NCBI RefSeq assembly: GCF_040687965.1
Contig: NZ_CP156084.1
Span: 820,501 to 884,500, forward strand
Length of the DNA: 64,000 nt
Source: Methylocystis echinoides
GTDB taxonomy: Bacteria > Pseudomonadota > Alphaproteobacteria > Rhizobiales > Beijerinckiaceae
Reading direction: 5' to 3'
In this document: piece by piece, positions 17,680 to 25,823 of the stretch
Numbering within the stretch: the stretch's first letter is position 1
Layout of the letters: every line of letters starts with the position of its first letter
Notes under the pieces: model-generated
What the model was told of the DNA's origin: nothing
Databases searched by the model: none
The model's input: only the letters and a program-made list of their open reading frames with translations
Translations under genes and position numbers: made by a program

Positions 17680-17746
17680 GACATGCCGGTGTCGCGCCGG
17701 CTCATCGGATAAGGCGTCATGCCGCGGGCGCGAGCCCGTCCGAAGC
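17680..17746 (-). promoter_or_regulatory. Conserved structured leader of flagellin copy 2
   Basis: Homologous with the leader of copy 1. Hairpin one pairs GCCGG with CCGGC around the same 7-nt loop (+ 17685-17701). Hairpin two pairs CGGGC with GCCCG with a different loop (+ 17725-17738). The conserved spacer between the hairpins, including GATAAGGCGTCATGCC on the + strand, is almost unchanged, which suggests selection on the RNA. Confidence 0.6.
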
Positions 17747-17842
17747 AACTAATCGACTGAATACGCGGCTTGCGATTTTACAGATCGACGCCACAACTCT
17801 ATCGGAAGCTGCGCCATTGAAAATGAGAATGCCCAAACGGGC

Positions 17843-17857
17843 TTAATGGACAGTTAA
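17843..17857 (-). promoter_or_regulatory. Candidate CtrA box upstream of flagellin copy 2
   Basis: TTAATGGACAGTTAA is an exact TTAA-N7-TTAA, about 200 nt upstream of the flagellin start and about 100 nt upstream of the leader hairpins. It lies just beyond the stop codon of the YchJ-like gene, in a 225-nt gap. The second perfect CtrA motif in this flagellar region. Confidence 0.55.
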
Positions 17858-17867
17858 CAACCAAGTC

Positions 17868-18380
17868 TCAGGCGGCGGCGCCGCAGCACTTTTTGTATTT
17901 CTTGCCCGAGCCGCAGGGACAGGGATCATTGCGGCCCGGCTGGGCGCCTTTCACGATCGGCTGGTTTTTGCGGTTCGCCTCTTCCTGGAAATACCAGCGG
18001 CCGTCCACCTTGCTAAAGAGCGAGCGCTCACGATGCGCATAGCGTTCGCCGTCGAGACTGAAATTGGCGATGAACTCCACATAGCCGGTTTCGTCGCCCT
18101 CCTGCCCGTCCTCGGTCGAGAGCACCTCGAGACCCAGCCATTGCGACTGTCTGGCCCAGTGGGTGATCGCCTTGCGGTCGAAATCGTCGCGGGTTCCGGG
18201 CGCCAAGGTCGCTTCCAGATAGTCGACGTCGCCTTGCGCAAAGGCGGTATAGCGCGATCGCATGAGCGCTTCCGCCGTCGGCGGCGCCTTGCCCGCCTCG
18301 AGATAGGGCTTGCAACAATCGACATAGTCGCGCTTGTCGGCGTCGATCATGCGGCACGGGCAAGTTGAATCTGTCGTCAT
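17868..18380 (-). CDS. YchJ-family protein with SEC-C zinc motif
   Basis: A 170-residue YchJ/UPF0225-type protein. The N-terminal [21 protein letters not shown] motif, then [19 protein letters not shown] and the NTF2-like core with [19 protein letters not shown], is followed by a C-terminal SEC-C motif ([19 protein letters not shown]) that binds zinc. SEC-C occurs in SecA and in proteins that touch ribosomes or chaperones; the biological role of YchJ is unknown. It stands alone between the flagellins and the formate dehydrogenase operon. Confidence 0.9.
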   Translation of the reverse strand: MTTDSTCPCRMIDADKRDYVDCCKPYLEAGKAPPTAEALMRSRYTAFAQGDVDYLEATLAPGTRDDFDRKAITHWARQSQWLGLEVLSTEDGQEGDETGYVEFIANFSLDGERYAHRERSLFSKVDGRWYFQEEANRKNQPIVKGAQPGRNDPCPCGSGKKYKKCCGAAA

Positions 18381-18500
18381 GCTGGTTTTCGCTCTCGCGC
18401 GAAGCTCGGGAAAGGCGCGCTGGACCGCGCGTATGGGATGCTGCGACGGGCGGCAGTCTTGGGGGCCGGACGCGCCGCTCCGTTTACGGACAGGCTGGCG

Positions 18501-18734
18501 TCAGGCCGCGCCCTTCTTCTCGGCGTCGAGGATCTTGACGGCCTCGATGGCGATCGGCTCGAGGCCGACGCCGCCATGGCGGACATGTTCGCAGATGGTC
18601 TCGCGCATGTGGGGAGCCCAGAACTTGCGCAGATGCTCGGCCATGCCGGCGGCGGCGCCGATCTTCTGCGCCCCGAAAAAGGCGCCGATCTGATTGGCCA
18701 TTTTCACGAGCTTCTCAACTGAATCATGCGACAT
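18501..18734 (-). CDS. fdsD: Formate dehydrogenase delta subunit FdsD
   Basis: A 77-residue protein with KLVKMANQIGAFFGAQ, HLRKFWAPHMRETICEHVRHGG and a C-terminal helix (IAIEAVKIL). This matches FdsD, a small subunit needed for active NAD-dependent formate dehydrogenase. It has no redox cofactor motif. It ends the fds operon and overlaps the 3' end of the FdhD-like gene by 11 nt. Confidence 0.92.
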   Translation of the reverse strand: MSHDSVEKLVKMANQIGAFFGAQKIGAAAGMAEHLRKFWAPHMRETICEHVRHGGVGLEPIAIEAVKILDAEKKGAA

Positions 18735-19551
18735 GAGCGGAAACCTGTTCGAGGATGCGTCCTGGATGGGTGAAGATTTCGAAATCGCGGCCCCGCATCA
18801 CGGCCACGAGCGTCATACCGCATTTTTCGGCGCTGCGAACCGCCAGTGCGGTCGGCGCCGACACGGCGGCGATGATTGGCGCGCCGATCCGGGCGGCTTT
18901 CTGCACGAGCTCGACGGAGACGCGGCTCGTCATCAGCACGACGCCCTGCGATGCGGCGAGGCCCTGGCGCGCCAGCGCGCCGGCGAGCTTGTCGAGCGCA
19001 TTGTGGCGGCCGACGTCCTCGCGCACGATCAGCGCGCCGGACCCGGGATTCCAGAAAGCCGCGGCATGCACGGCGCGCGTCTCCTGATTGAGCGTCTGCG
19101 CCCCCGGCATACGATCCATCGCCTCGATGAGCCCCTCCGCCGTCACGGTGAGCGCATTGTCGAGCGTCGGCAGGCTGCGCGTCGCCGCCTCGAGGCTTTC
19201 GACCCCGCAGAGCCCGCAACCCGTCGGGCCGGCCATCGAGCGGCGCCGGTCGGCATAGGCCTCCTGGCGCCCGCCGCCGAGCCAGCTGCGCAATTCCACG
19301 CCCAACTCGGACGACACCACCTCGACTGCGCCGGCGTCCTCCGCGCGGTCCACCAGCCCTTCGGTGATCGCGAAGCCCACCGCAAAATCTTCGAGATCGG
19401 CGGGCGTCGCCATCATCACCGCATGGGTGGACCCGCCATAGGTAAAGGCGATCGGCGTCTCCTCGGGGATCACGCGTGAAGAGCGCGCCGTCACATCGTG
19501 ACGGCGCGCCAGGCAATCTACCCGAAGAGACGGCGACGGTATGTCGATCAT
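18724..19551 (-). CDS. fdsC: Formate dehydrogenase accessory sulfurtransferase FdhD/FdsC
   Basis: A 275-residue FdhD-family protein. It transfers sulfur from IscS to the molybdenum cofactor, which is essential for formate dehydrogenase activity. The conserved active-site region GPTGCGLCGVES holds two Cys, and REDVGRHNALDKLAGA plus VLMTSRVSVELVQKAA are hallmark segments. The ATG overlaps the fdsA stop by 4 nt; the frame extending to 19827 is a shadow inside fdsA. In the Ralstonia/Rhodobacter fdsGBACD operons the same position is called fdsC. Confidence 0.93.
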   Translation of the reverse strand: MIDIPSPSLRVDCLARRHDVTARSSRVIPEETPIAFTYGGSTHAVMMATPADLEDFAVGFAITEGLVDRAEDAGAVEVVSSELGVELRSWLGGGRQEAYADRRRSMAGPTGCGLCGVESLEAATRSLPTLDNALTVTAEGLIEAMDRMPGAQTLNQETRAVHAAAFWNPGSGALIVREDVGRHNALDKLAGALARQGLAASQGVVLMTSRVSVELVQKAARIGAPIIAAVSAPTALAVRSAEKCGMTLVAVMRGRDFEIFTHPGRILEQVSAHVA

Positions 19552-22427
19552 TCCGCCGCGTCGATGGTGCTCGCGATCCGCCGCGCATTGTCGGACAGTT
19601 CGCGATACTTCTCCTGGAACTCGGTGGGGCCGTTGCTCTTCGAGATCTGAACGGCCGTCACCTTGTATTCCGGACAGTTGGTCGCCCAGTCCGAATTGTC
19701 GGTGGTCACGACATTGGTGTTGCACAGCGGGTGGTGGAAGGTCGTGTAGACCACGCCGGGCGCCACGCGATCGGTGATCTGGGCGCGCAGCGTCGTCTCG
19801 CCGGCGCGGCTCGCAACCTTCACCCAATCGCCCTCGCAGACGCCGCGCTCTTCCGCGTCATGCGGATGGATTTCGAGCACGTCTTCCTCATGCCATCGGC
19901 TGTTCTCGGTGCGGCGGGTCTGCGCGCCGACGTTGTACTGCGACAGGATGCGGCCGGTGGTCAGCAGCAGCGGGAAGCGCGGCCCCACCTTCTCGTCGGT
20001 CGGGACATATTCGGTGATGACGAATTTGCCCTTCCCGCGCGCGAAGCCGTCGATGTGCATGATCGGCATGCCGTCCGGCGCGTCGTCGTTACACGGCCAC
20101 TGCACCGAGCCCACTTCCTCGAGCAGGTCGTAAGAGACGTTGTGGAACGACGGCGTGAGCCGCGCGATCTCGTCCATGACCTCGGACGGGTTCTTGTAGT
20201 TCCACTTCATCCCGAGCTTGTTGGCGAGGAGCTGGGTGATCTCCCAGTCGCCATAGCCGTTCTTCGGCGTCATCACCTTGCGGATGCGCTGGATGCGGCG
20301 CTCGGCGTTGGTGAAGGTGCCGTCCTTCTCGAGGAAGGAGGAGCCCGGCAGGAAGACATGCGCATAATGCGCCGACTCCACCAGGAACAGGTCCTGCACG
20401 ATCACGATTTCCATATTGGCGAGCGCCGCCGAAACATGGCGCGTGTCCGGGTCGGACTGGAGAATGTCCTCGCCCTGCAGATAAAGACCCTTGAAGCGGC
20501 CCTCGATCGCCGCGTCGAACATGTTGGGAATGCGCAGGCCGGGCTCGGGATCGAGCTTGACGCCCCAGTCGGCCTCGAACACCGACCGCGCGGCCGCGCC
20601 CGAAATGTGCTGATAGCCCGGCAGTTCATGGGGGAACGAGCCCATGTCGCAGGAGCCCTGCACATTGTTCTGGCCGCGCAGCGGGTTCACGCCGACGCCG
20701 CGGCGGCCGAGATTGCCGGTCGCCATGGCGAGATTGGCGATGCCCATCACGGTGGTCGAGCCTTGCGAATGCTCCGTCACGCCGAGGCCGTAATAGATCG
20801 CGGCATTGCCGCCGCGCGCATAGAGACGCGCCGCGCCACGAATGTCTTCGGCCTTCACGCCGAGGACGGATTCGAGGGCCTCGGGACTGTTGCGGTCGAG
20901 CGAAACGTAATCGGCCCAGGCCTGGAATTCGTCCCAGTCGCAGCGATGGCGGACGAAGGATTCGTTGACGAGGCCTTCCTTCACGATGACATGGGCGAGC
21001 GCCGTGATCATCGCGACATTGGTGCCGGGCTTCAGCGCCAGATGGTAGTCGGCCTCAACATGGGGCGACCGCACGAGGTCGATGCGGCGCGGATCGATGA
21101 CGATCAGCTTGGCGCCATCACGCAGGCGCGCCTTCATGCGCGAGCCGAACACCGGATGGGCGTCGGTCGGATTGGCGCCGATGACGAGAATGACGTCGGC
21201 CTCGTCGACCGAGTCGAAGTCCTGCGTGCCGGCCGAGGTGCCGAAGGCCTGGTTGAGGCCATAGCCGGTCGGCGAATGGCAGACGCGGGCGCAGGTGTCG
21301 ACATTGTTGTTGCCGAAGCCGGCGCGCACGAGCTTCTGAACGAGATAGGTCTCTTCGTTCGAGCAGCGCGACGAGGTGATCGCGCCAACCGACCCCTTGC
21401 CGTATTTCGCCTGCACGGCGCTGAGACGGTCGGCGGCGAAGGTCAGAGCCTCGTCCCAGGAGACGACCCGCCACGGCTCGTCGATCGACTCGCGGATCAT
21501 CGGGTCCAGGATACGGTCCCCGTGATGGGCGTAGCCATAGGCGAAGCGGCCCTTGATGCAGCTATGGCCGTGATTGGCCTTGCCGTCCTTCCAGGGGACC
21601 ATGCGGACGACTTCCTCGCCGCGCATCTCGGCCTTGAAGGTGCAGCCGACGCCGCAATAGGCGCAGGTGGTGATCTCGGAATGCTCCGGCTGGCCGATGG
21701 CGATGACGGAGTTCTCGGTCAGCGTCGCGGTCGGGCAGGCCTGCACGCAGGCGCCGCAGGAGACGCATTCCGACTCCATGAAGGCTTCGTCCATGCCGGG
21801 CGACACGCGCGAATCAAAGCCGCGGCCGGAGATCGTCAGCGCGAATGTGCCCTGCACTTCCTCGCAGGCGCGCACGCAGCGGTTACAAACGATGCACTTG
21901 GACGGGTCATAGGTGAAATAGGGGTTCGACTCGTCCTTCGGTTTCCAGTTGAAGTTCGCCTCGCCGCTGTTGCGGGCGAAGACGTGGTTGGCGCCGTCAT
22001 AGCCGTAGCGCACGTCGCGCAGGCCGACCGCGCCGGCCATGTCCTGCAATTCGCAGTCGCCATTGGCGGCGCAGGTCAGACAGTCGAGCGGGTGGTCGGA
22101 GATATAAAGCTCCATCACGCCGCGACGGATGGCGGCGAGGCGGGGGGTCTGGGTCTTGACGGCGATGCCGGGCGCGACCGGCGTGGTGCAGGAAGCCGGC
22201 GTGCCGTTGCGGCCGTCGATCTCGATCACGCACAGGCGGCAGGAGCCGAACGCCTTGATGCTGTCCGTGGCGCAGAGCTTCGGGATTTCGGTTCCCGCCT
22301 CCATCGCCGCGCGCATGATGGAGGTGCCCTCCGGAACAGTGACGCTCTTTCCGTCGATGGTCAGCGTGACCATGTTTTCGGATTTGGACTGTGGCGTCCC
22401 GTAATCAATCTCTTTGATAAGCGTCAT
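19548..22427 (-). CDS. fdsA: NAD-dependent formate dehydrogenase alpha subunit
   Basis: A 959-residue molybdenum/tungsten bis-MGD subunit that oxidises formate to CO2. Domains in order: a [2Fe-2S] ferredoxin-like N-terminus (VTLTIDGKSVTVPEGTS, FGSCRLCVIEIDG), the Cys-rich linker (HPLDCLTCAANGDCELQ), two [4Fe-4S] motifs (CIVCNRCVRACEEVQG, CVSCGACVQACPT), the Fe4S4 domain (TCAYCGVGCTFKAEM), then the molybdopterin domain with VCHSPTGYGLNQ, whose Cys should bind the metal. No in-frame TGA (selenocysteine) was seen. The start MTLIKEIDYG at 22427 is the first ATG in the conserved region; the frame upstream overlaps fdsB. Confidence 0.97.
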   Translation of the reverse strand: MTLIKEIDYGTPQSKSENMVTLTIDGKSVTVPEGTSIMRAAMEAGTEIPKLCATDSIKAFGSCRLCVIEIDGRNGTPASCTTPVAPGIAVKTQTPRLAAIRRGVMELYISDHPLDCLTCAANGDCELQDMAGAVGLRDVRYGYDGANHVFARNSGEANFNWKPKDESNPYFTYDPSKCIVCNRCVRACEEVQGTFALTISGRGFDSRVSPGMDEAFMESECVSCGACVQACPTATLTENSVIAIGQPEHSEITTCAYCGVGCTFKAEMRGEEVVRMVPWKDGKANHGHSCIKGRFAYGYAHHGDRILDPMIRESIDEPWRVVSWDEALTFAADRLSAVQAKYGKGSVGAITSSRCSNEETYLVQKLVRAGFGNNNVDTCARVCHSPTGYGLNQAFGTSAGTQDFDSVDEADVILVIGANPTDAHPVFGSRMKARLRDGAKLIVIDPRRIDLVRSPHVEADYHLALKPGTNVAMITALAHVIVKEGLVNESFVRHRCDWDEFQAWADYVSLDRNSPEALESVLGVKAEDIRGAARLYARGGNAAIYYGLGVTEHSQGSTTVMGIANLAMATGNLGRRGVGVNPLRGQNNVQGSCDMGSFPHELPGYQHISGAAARSVFEADWGVKLDPEPGLRIPNMFDAAIEGRFKGLYLQGEDILQSDPDTRHVSAALANMEIVIVQDLFLVESAHYAHVFLPGSSFLEKDGTFTNAERRIQRIRKVMTPKNGYGDWEITQLLANKLGMKWNYKNPSEVMDEIARLTPSFHNVSYDLLEEVGSVQWPCNDDAPDGMPIMHIDGFARGKGKFVITEYVPTDEKVGPRFPLLLTTGRILSQYNVGAQTRRTENSRWHEEDVLEIHPHDAEERGVCEGDWVKVASRAGETTLRAQITDRVAPGVVYTTFHHPLCNTNVVTTDNSDWATNCPEYKVTAVQISKSNGPTEFQEKYRELSDNARRIASTIDAAE

Positions 22428-22437
22428 GGCGGCTACC

Positions 22438-23988
22438 TCACTCAGCGGCTTCAAGGGCCGGCTTGCGGAAGTCTTCTGGGAAATGACGAAGAGCGCTTTC
22501 GACCGGATAAGGCGCGAAACCGCCCAATGCACACAATGAGCCAAACTTCATCGTGTGGCACAGGTCCTTGAGAAGCTCGATGTTCTTCTCGACGTCCTGA
22601 CCCTTGCTAATCTTGTCGATCGTCTCGACGCCGCGAGTCGAGCCGATGCGGCAAGGCGTGCACTTTCCACAGCTTTCGATCGCGCAGAACTCCATGCCGA
22701 AGCGCGCCATCCAGAGCATGTCGACAGTGTCGTCGAACACGACGAGGCCGCCGTGCCCGATGAGGCTGTCCTTCGCGGCGAAGGCCTCATAATCGAACGG
22801 AAGGTCGAAAAGCGACACCGGCACATAGGCGCCGAGCGGGCCGCCGACCTGAACGGCCTTGACCGGACGCCCGCTGCGCGTGCCGCCGGCGATGTCGTTG
22901 ACGATCGCGCCGAGCGGGATGCCGAAGTCGGTTTCGAACAGGCCGCCATATTTCACATTGCCGGCGATCTGCAGCGGCATGGTGCCGCGCGAGCGGCCGA
23001 CGCCGAGATCGGCGTAATGCTTGGCGCCCTTCTCCAGAATCATCGGAATGGTCGCCATGGAGAGGACGTTGTTGACGACCGTCGGCTTGCCGAAGAGGCC
23101 GACATGGGCCGGCAGCGGCGGTTTGGCGCGCACGATGCCGCGCTTGCCCTCGAGGCTCTCGAGCAGCGAGGTCTCCTCGCCGCAGACATAGGCGCCCGCG
23201 CCGATGCGCAATTCGACGTCGAAGTCGAAGCCCGAGCCCTTGATGTTATCGCCGAGCCAGCCGGCTTCACGGGCCTTCTCGATCGCGGCCTGAAACACTT
23301 TGGCGACGACGGGATATTCCGAGCGCAGATAGACGTAGCCCTTCGAGCCTTTGATCGCGTAGCCGCAGATGATCATGCCCTCGATGAGCGAGAGCGGATC
23401 GCCTTCCATGATCATGCGGTCGGCGAAGGTGCCCGAGTCGCCCTCGTCGGCGTTGACGACGACGTAACGGCGGTCCGCCGGCGCGTCGGCCACGGTCTTC
23501 CATTTGATGCCGGTCGGGAAGCCGGCGCCGCCGCGGCCGCGCAGGCCCGACTTCGTCACTTCTTCGATGACGGCCGGCGCGCCGAGCTCGAAAGCGCGCT
23601 TGAGCCCTACGAAGCCGCCATGGGCCTCATATTCGGCGACGGAGAGCGGATCGATAATCCCGCAGCGCACGAAGGTGAAGCGGTTCTGGCGCTTCATCCA
23701 GGGATGTTCGTCGACGACCCCGATATTCAGGGGGTGCGCGCCGCCGGTCAGGAAGCCCGCCTCGAACAGCGAGGCGACGTCCTTCGCCTTGGCCGGCCCA
23801 TAACCGACGCGGCCCGCGGGAGTCTCCACCTCGATCAGGGGCTCGAGCCAGAGCATTCCACGCGAGCCGTTTCTCACGATCTCGATCGTCAGGCCGCGGG
23901 CGGCGGCCTCCTTGGCGACGGCGGCGGCGAGGCGGTCGGCGCCCATCGCCACGGCGGCCATGTCCAGGGGAATGTAGATCTTGGTCAT
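22438..23988 (-). CDS. fdsB: NAD-dependent formate dehydrogenase beta subunit
   Basis: A 516-residue NuoF-like subunit that passes electrons to NAD+. A short N-terminal thioredoxin-like region precedes the NADH/FMN domain (KSGLRGRGGAGFPTGIKW; ADEGDSGTFADR; GAGAYVCGEETSLLESLEG) and the C-terminal [4Fe-4S] motif (ESCGKCTPCRIGSTRG with a later Cys in LKDLCHTMK). The start MTKIYIPLDM overlaps the fdsG stop by 4 nt. The gap to fdsA is 10 nt. Confidence 0.97.
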   Translation of the reverse strand: MTKIYIPLDMAAVAMGADRLAAAVAKEAAARGLTIEIVRNGSRGMLWLEPLIEVETPAGRVGYGPAKAKDVASLFEAGFLTGGAHPLNIGVVDEHPWMKRQNRFTFVRCGIIDPLSVAEYEAHGGFVGLKRAFELGAPAVIEEVTKSGLRGRGGAGFPTGIKWKTVADAPADRRYVVVNADEGDSGTFADRMIMEGDPLSLIEGMIICGYAIKGSKGYVYLRSEYPVVAKVFQAAIEKAREAGWLGDNIKGSGFDFDVELRIGAGAYVCGEETSLLESLEGKRGIVRAKPPLPAHVGLFGKPTVVNNVLSMATIPMILEKGAKHYADLGVGRSRGTMPLQIAGNVKYGGLFETDFGIPLGAIVNDIAGGTRSGRPVKAVQVGGPLGAYVPVSLFDLPFDYEAFAAKDSLIGHGGLVVFDDTVDMLWMARFGMEFCAIESCGKCTPCRIGSTRGVETIDKISKGQDVEKNIELLKDLCHTMKFGSLCALGGFAPYPVESALRHFPEDFRKPALEAAE

Positions 23989-24461
23989 TTGCCTTTCGCC
24001 TCCTCGACCAGCTCGTCGAGCGTCTCGGCGTCGACCAATCCAATCGGTTCGTTGTCGTAGAGGGCGGAGGGGCTGTGGGCGCAGAGGCCCAGGCAGTAGA
24101 CCGGCTCGACCGTCAGGGAGCCGTCGGGAGTCGTCTGGCCCCAATCGAGCTTGTGGCGGGCCAGGAATTCGTTCGCCTGCTTTTCGGCGCCCATAGACTG
24201 GCAGGATTCGGCGCGGCAGATTTTCAGCGTATGGCGGCCGTGCGGGGAGGTATGGAAATCGTGGTAGAAGGTGACGACGCCATGCATTTCCGCGCGGCTG
24301 ATGTTCAGCGCGTTGGCCATCTCACGGACGGCGGAGTCCGGAACGAAGCCGAATTCAGCCTGGAGCGCATGCAATATGGGGAGTGCAGGTCCTTCGAGGC
24401 CCATATGGGCCGCAATGATCTCCCGCGCCCGCTCGTCGCTATAAGGAGCAGCGCCAGCCAT
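23985..24461 (-). CDS. fdsG: NAD-dependent formate dehydrogenase gamma subunit
   Basis: A 158-residue NuoE-like subunit carrying one [2Fe-2S] cluster. Ligands are visible as CRAESCQSMG and, further on, CLGLCAHSP; the N-terminal helical domain (LPILHALQAEFGFVP) and VVTFYHDFHT are typical. The ATG at 24461 is preceded by AGGGAAG; an alternative TTG at 24521 would add 20 unconserved residues. It is first of the five fds genes, lying 126 nt after the LysR gene on the same strand. Confidence 0.95.
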   Translation of the reverse strand: MAGAAPYSDERAREIIAAHMGLEGPALPILHALQAEFGFVPDSAVREMANALNISRAEMHGVVTFYHDFHTSPHGRHTLKICRAESCQSMGAEKQANEFLARHKLDWGQTTPDGSLTVEPVYCLGLCAHSPSALYDNEPIGLVDAETLDELVEEAKGK

Positions 24462-24587
24462 TTCTTCCCTCGCTTTGGGCGTCGAGCTCAAGACAAGCGC
24501 CCTTGATTGGTTTTGTTCCAAGGACAGTGCCGGAAATCCCGGTCCTGATCAATAGCGTCTCGGCCGTTGCGCCATAGGGCTTGCCTA

Positions 24588-25580
24588 TCAATCGGCCAAT
24601 CTGCCGCTTTCGGCCAAGGCCTTTGCCTCTGCAACGAGCGCGCCAACGAGCGGAATCACCGGATCGCGCTGCGGCGCCACCAGGCCGATTTCGTAGCCCG
24701 CTTCCGGCTCGACGATCGGAATCGAGCGCAGAGGCGGCGAAGCGCCCATTGTTTTTGCGAGCTTTTCCGGGAGAATCGTCGCCCATCGGCCGGATTTCAC
24801 ATGGTCGTAGAGCAGAATGACCGAGTTCGACTCGAGGATGGGCGCGGGCTCTGCGTCCCCTGCGCCAATGAGTCGCTCGATGATCCGTCGGTTCTGCATG
24901 TCCGGGGTCAGCAGGCACAGATCGATGCGGCCGACCTCGGCCCATGTCACGCGCTCGCGGTCGCCCAGCGGATTGCCCGCGGTTGTCAACAGCCTGTAGC
25001 GTTCCGAACAAAGCGGCACGGTTCGCACCCGCCCCAACGGCTCGTTGTCGAGATAGGTGATCCCCGCGTCGATTTCGAGATTGTCCAGCATGGCCAGCAC
25101 TTCGGTGGATGAAGCCGAAATGACCTTGAAGCGCACATGCGGGTGCTTTTCCCGGTAAGGGGTCGTCAGCGCCGAGACGATTCCCTCGGCTGTCGGGATG
25201 ACGGCGATCTTCAACTGGCCGGAGAGGCCCTCGCGCAGGGTCCGCACCTCCTGGCGCATGGCGCGGGCGTCCCCCACGATCCGCTTGGCCCATTCCAGAA
25301 CCCGCTCGCCCTCGGCCGTCAACCCGTGGAAGCGCGACGAGCGGTTGACGAGCAGGACCCCGAGCGAATCCTCGAGCTGCTTGATGCCGGCGGAGAGGGT
25401 CGGTTGAGTGACCCCGCACAACTCCGCCGCGCGCGAAAAACTCTTTTCGCTGGCGACGGTGATGAGGAATTCGAGTTTGTCGATCACGTCGAAGCGTTTC
25501 GGCGCCTGGCCGCGCCGTCCCTGGACGAAAAAGGCGGGGTCCGCTCGAGGGAGGGACGGCGGCGAAACGCCCTTTTCCAT
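24588..25580 (-). CDS. LysR-family regulator, likely of the formate dehydrogenase operon
   Basis: A 330-residue LysR-type regulator. The N-terminal helix-turn-helix reads LEFLITVASEKSFSRAAELCGVTQPTLSAGIKQLEDSLG. The C-terminal effector domain includes GQLKIAVIPT and LCSERYRLLTTAGNPL. The ATG at 25580 gives a 40-residue extension before the HTH; a GTG just before IDKLEFL (near 25487) is an alternative and would fit LysR length better. The open frame continuing to 27308 is a shadow of the carboxypeptidase. LysR genes next to fds operons (FdsR) regulate them in other bacteria; here location is the only evidence. It is codirectional with fdsG. Confidence 0.88.
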   Translation of the reverse strand: MEKGVSPPSLPRADPAFFVQGRRGQAPKRFDVIDKLEFLITVASEKSFSRAAELCGVTQPTLSAGIKQLEDSLGVLLVNRSSRFHGLTAEGERVLEWAKRIVGDARAMRQEVRTLREGLSGQLKIAVIPTAEGIVSALTTPYREKHPHVRFKVISASSTEVLAMLDNLEIDAGITYLDNEPLGRVRTVPLCSERYRLLTTAGNPLGDRERVTWAEVGRIDLCLLTPDMQNRRIIERLIGAGDAEPAPILESNSVILLYDHVKSGRWATILPEKLAKTMGASPPLRSIPIVEPEAGYEIGLVAPQRDPVIPLVGALVAEAKALAESGRLAD

Positions 25581-25823
25581 TGTTTCGCTCGATGCATGCG
25601 CTAGCACATTCAGGCGAAAAACGCCCGAAAAATCGCCCAGCGGCCGTGCTGCAGGCGACGGGACGCGCGGGCCGGGGCGCCCGGCTGCATCGCGCTCAAC
25701 CAGGCCGCCGCGCCGGCGGTTGAGCGGCTGCGGCCACAATTTCCCCTCATTTGATCCGTTTCGGATTAACTTTATTTGTCCCACTGCGGCGCCGCCCGCG
25801 CGACCTTGGAGAGGCAATTGCAA

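Noticed and set aside
19476-22571. A 1031-codon open frame on the plus strand
   Set aside because: It is antisense to fdsA and fdsC, rich in His/Arg/Gly, and lacks any recognisable domain; such shadows are common at high GC.
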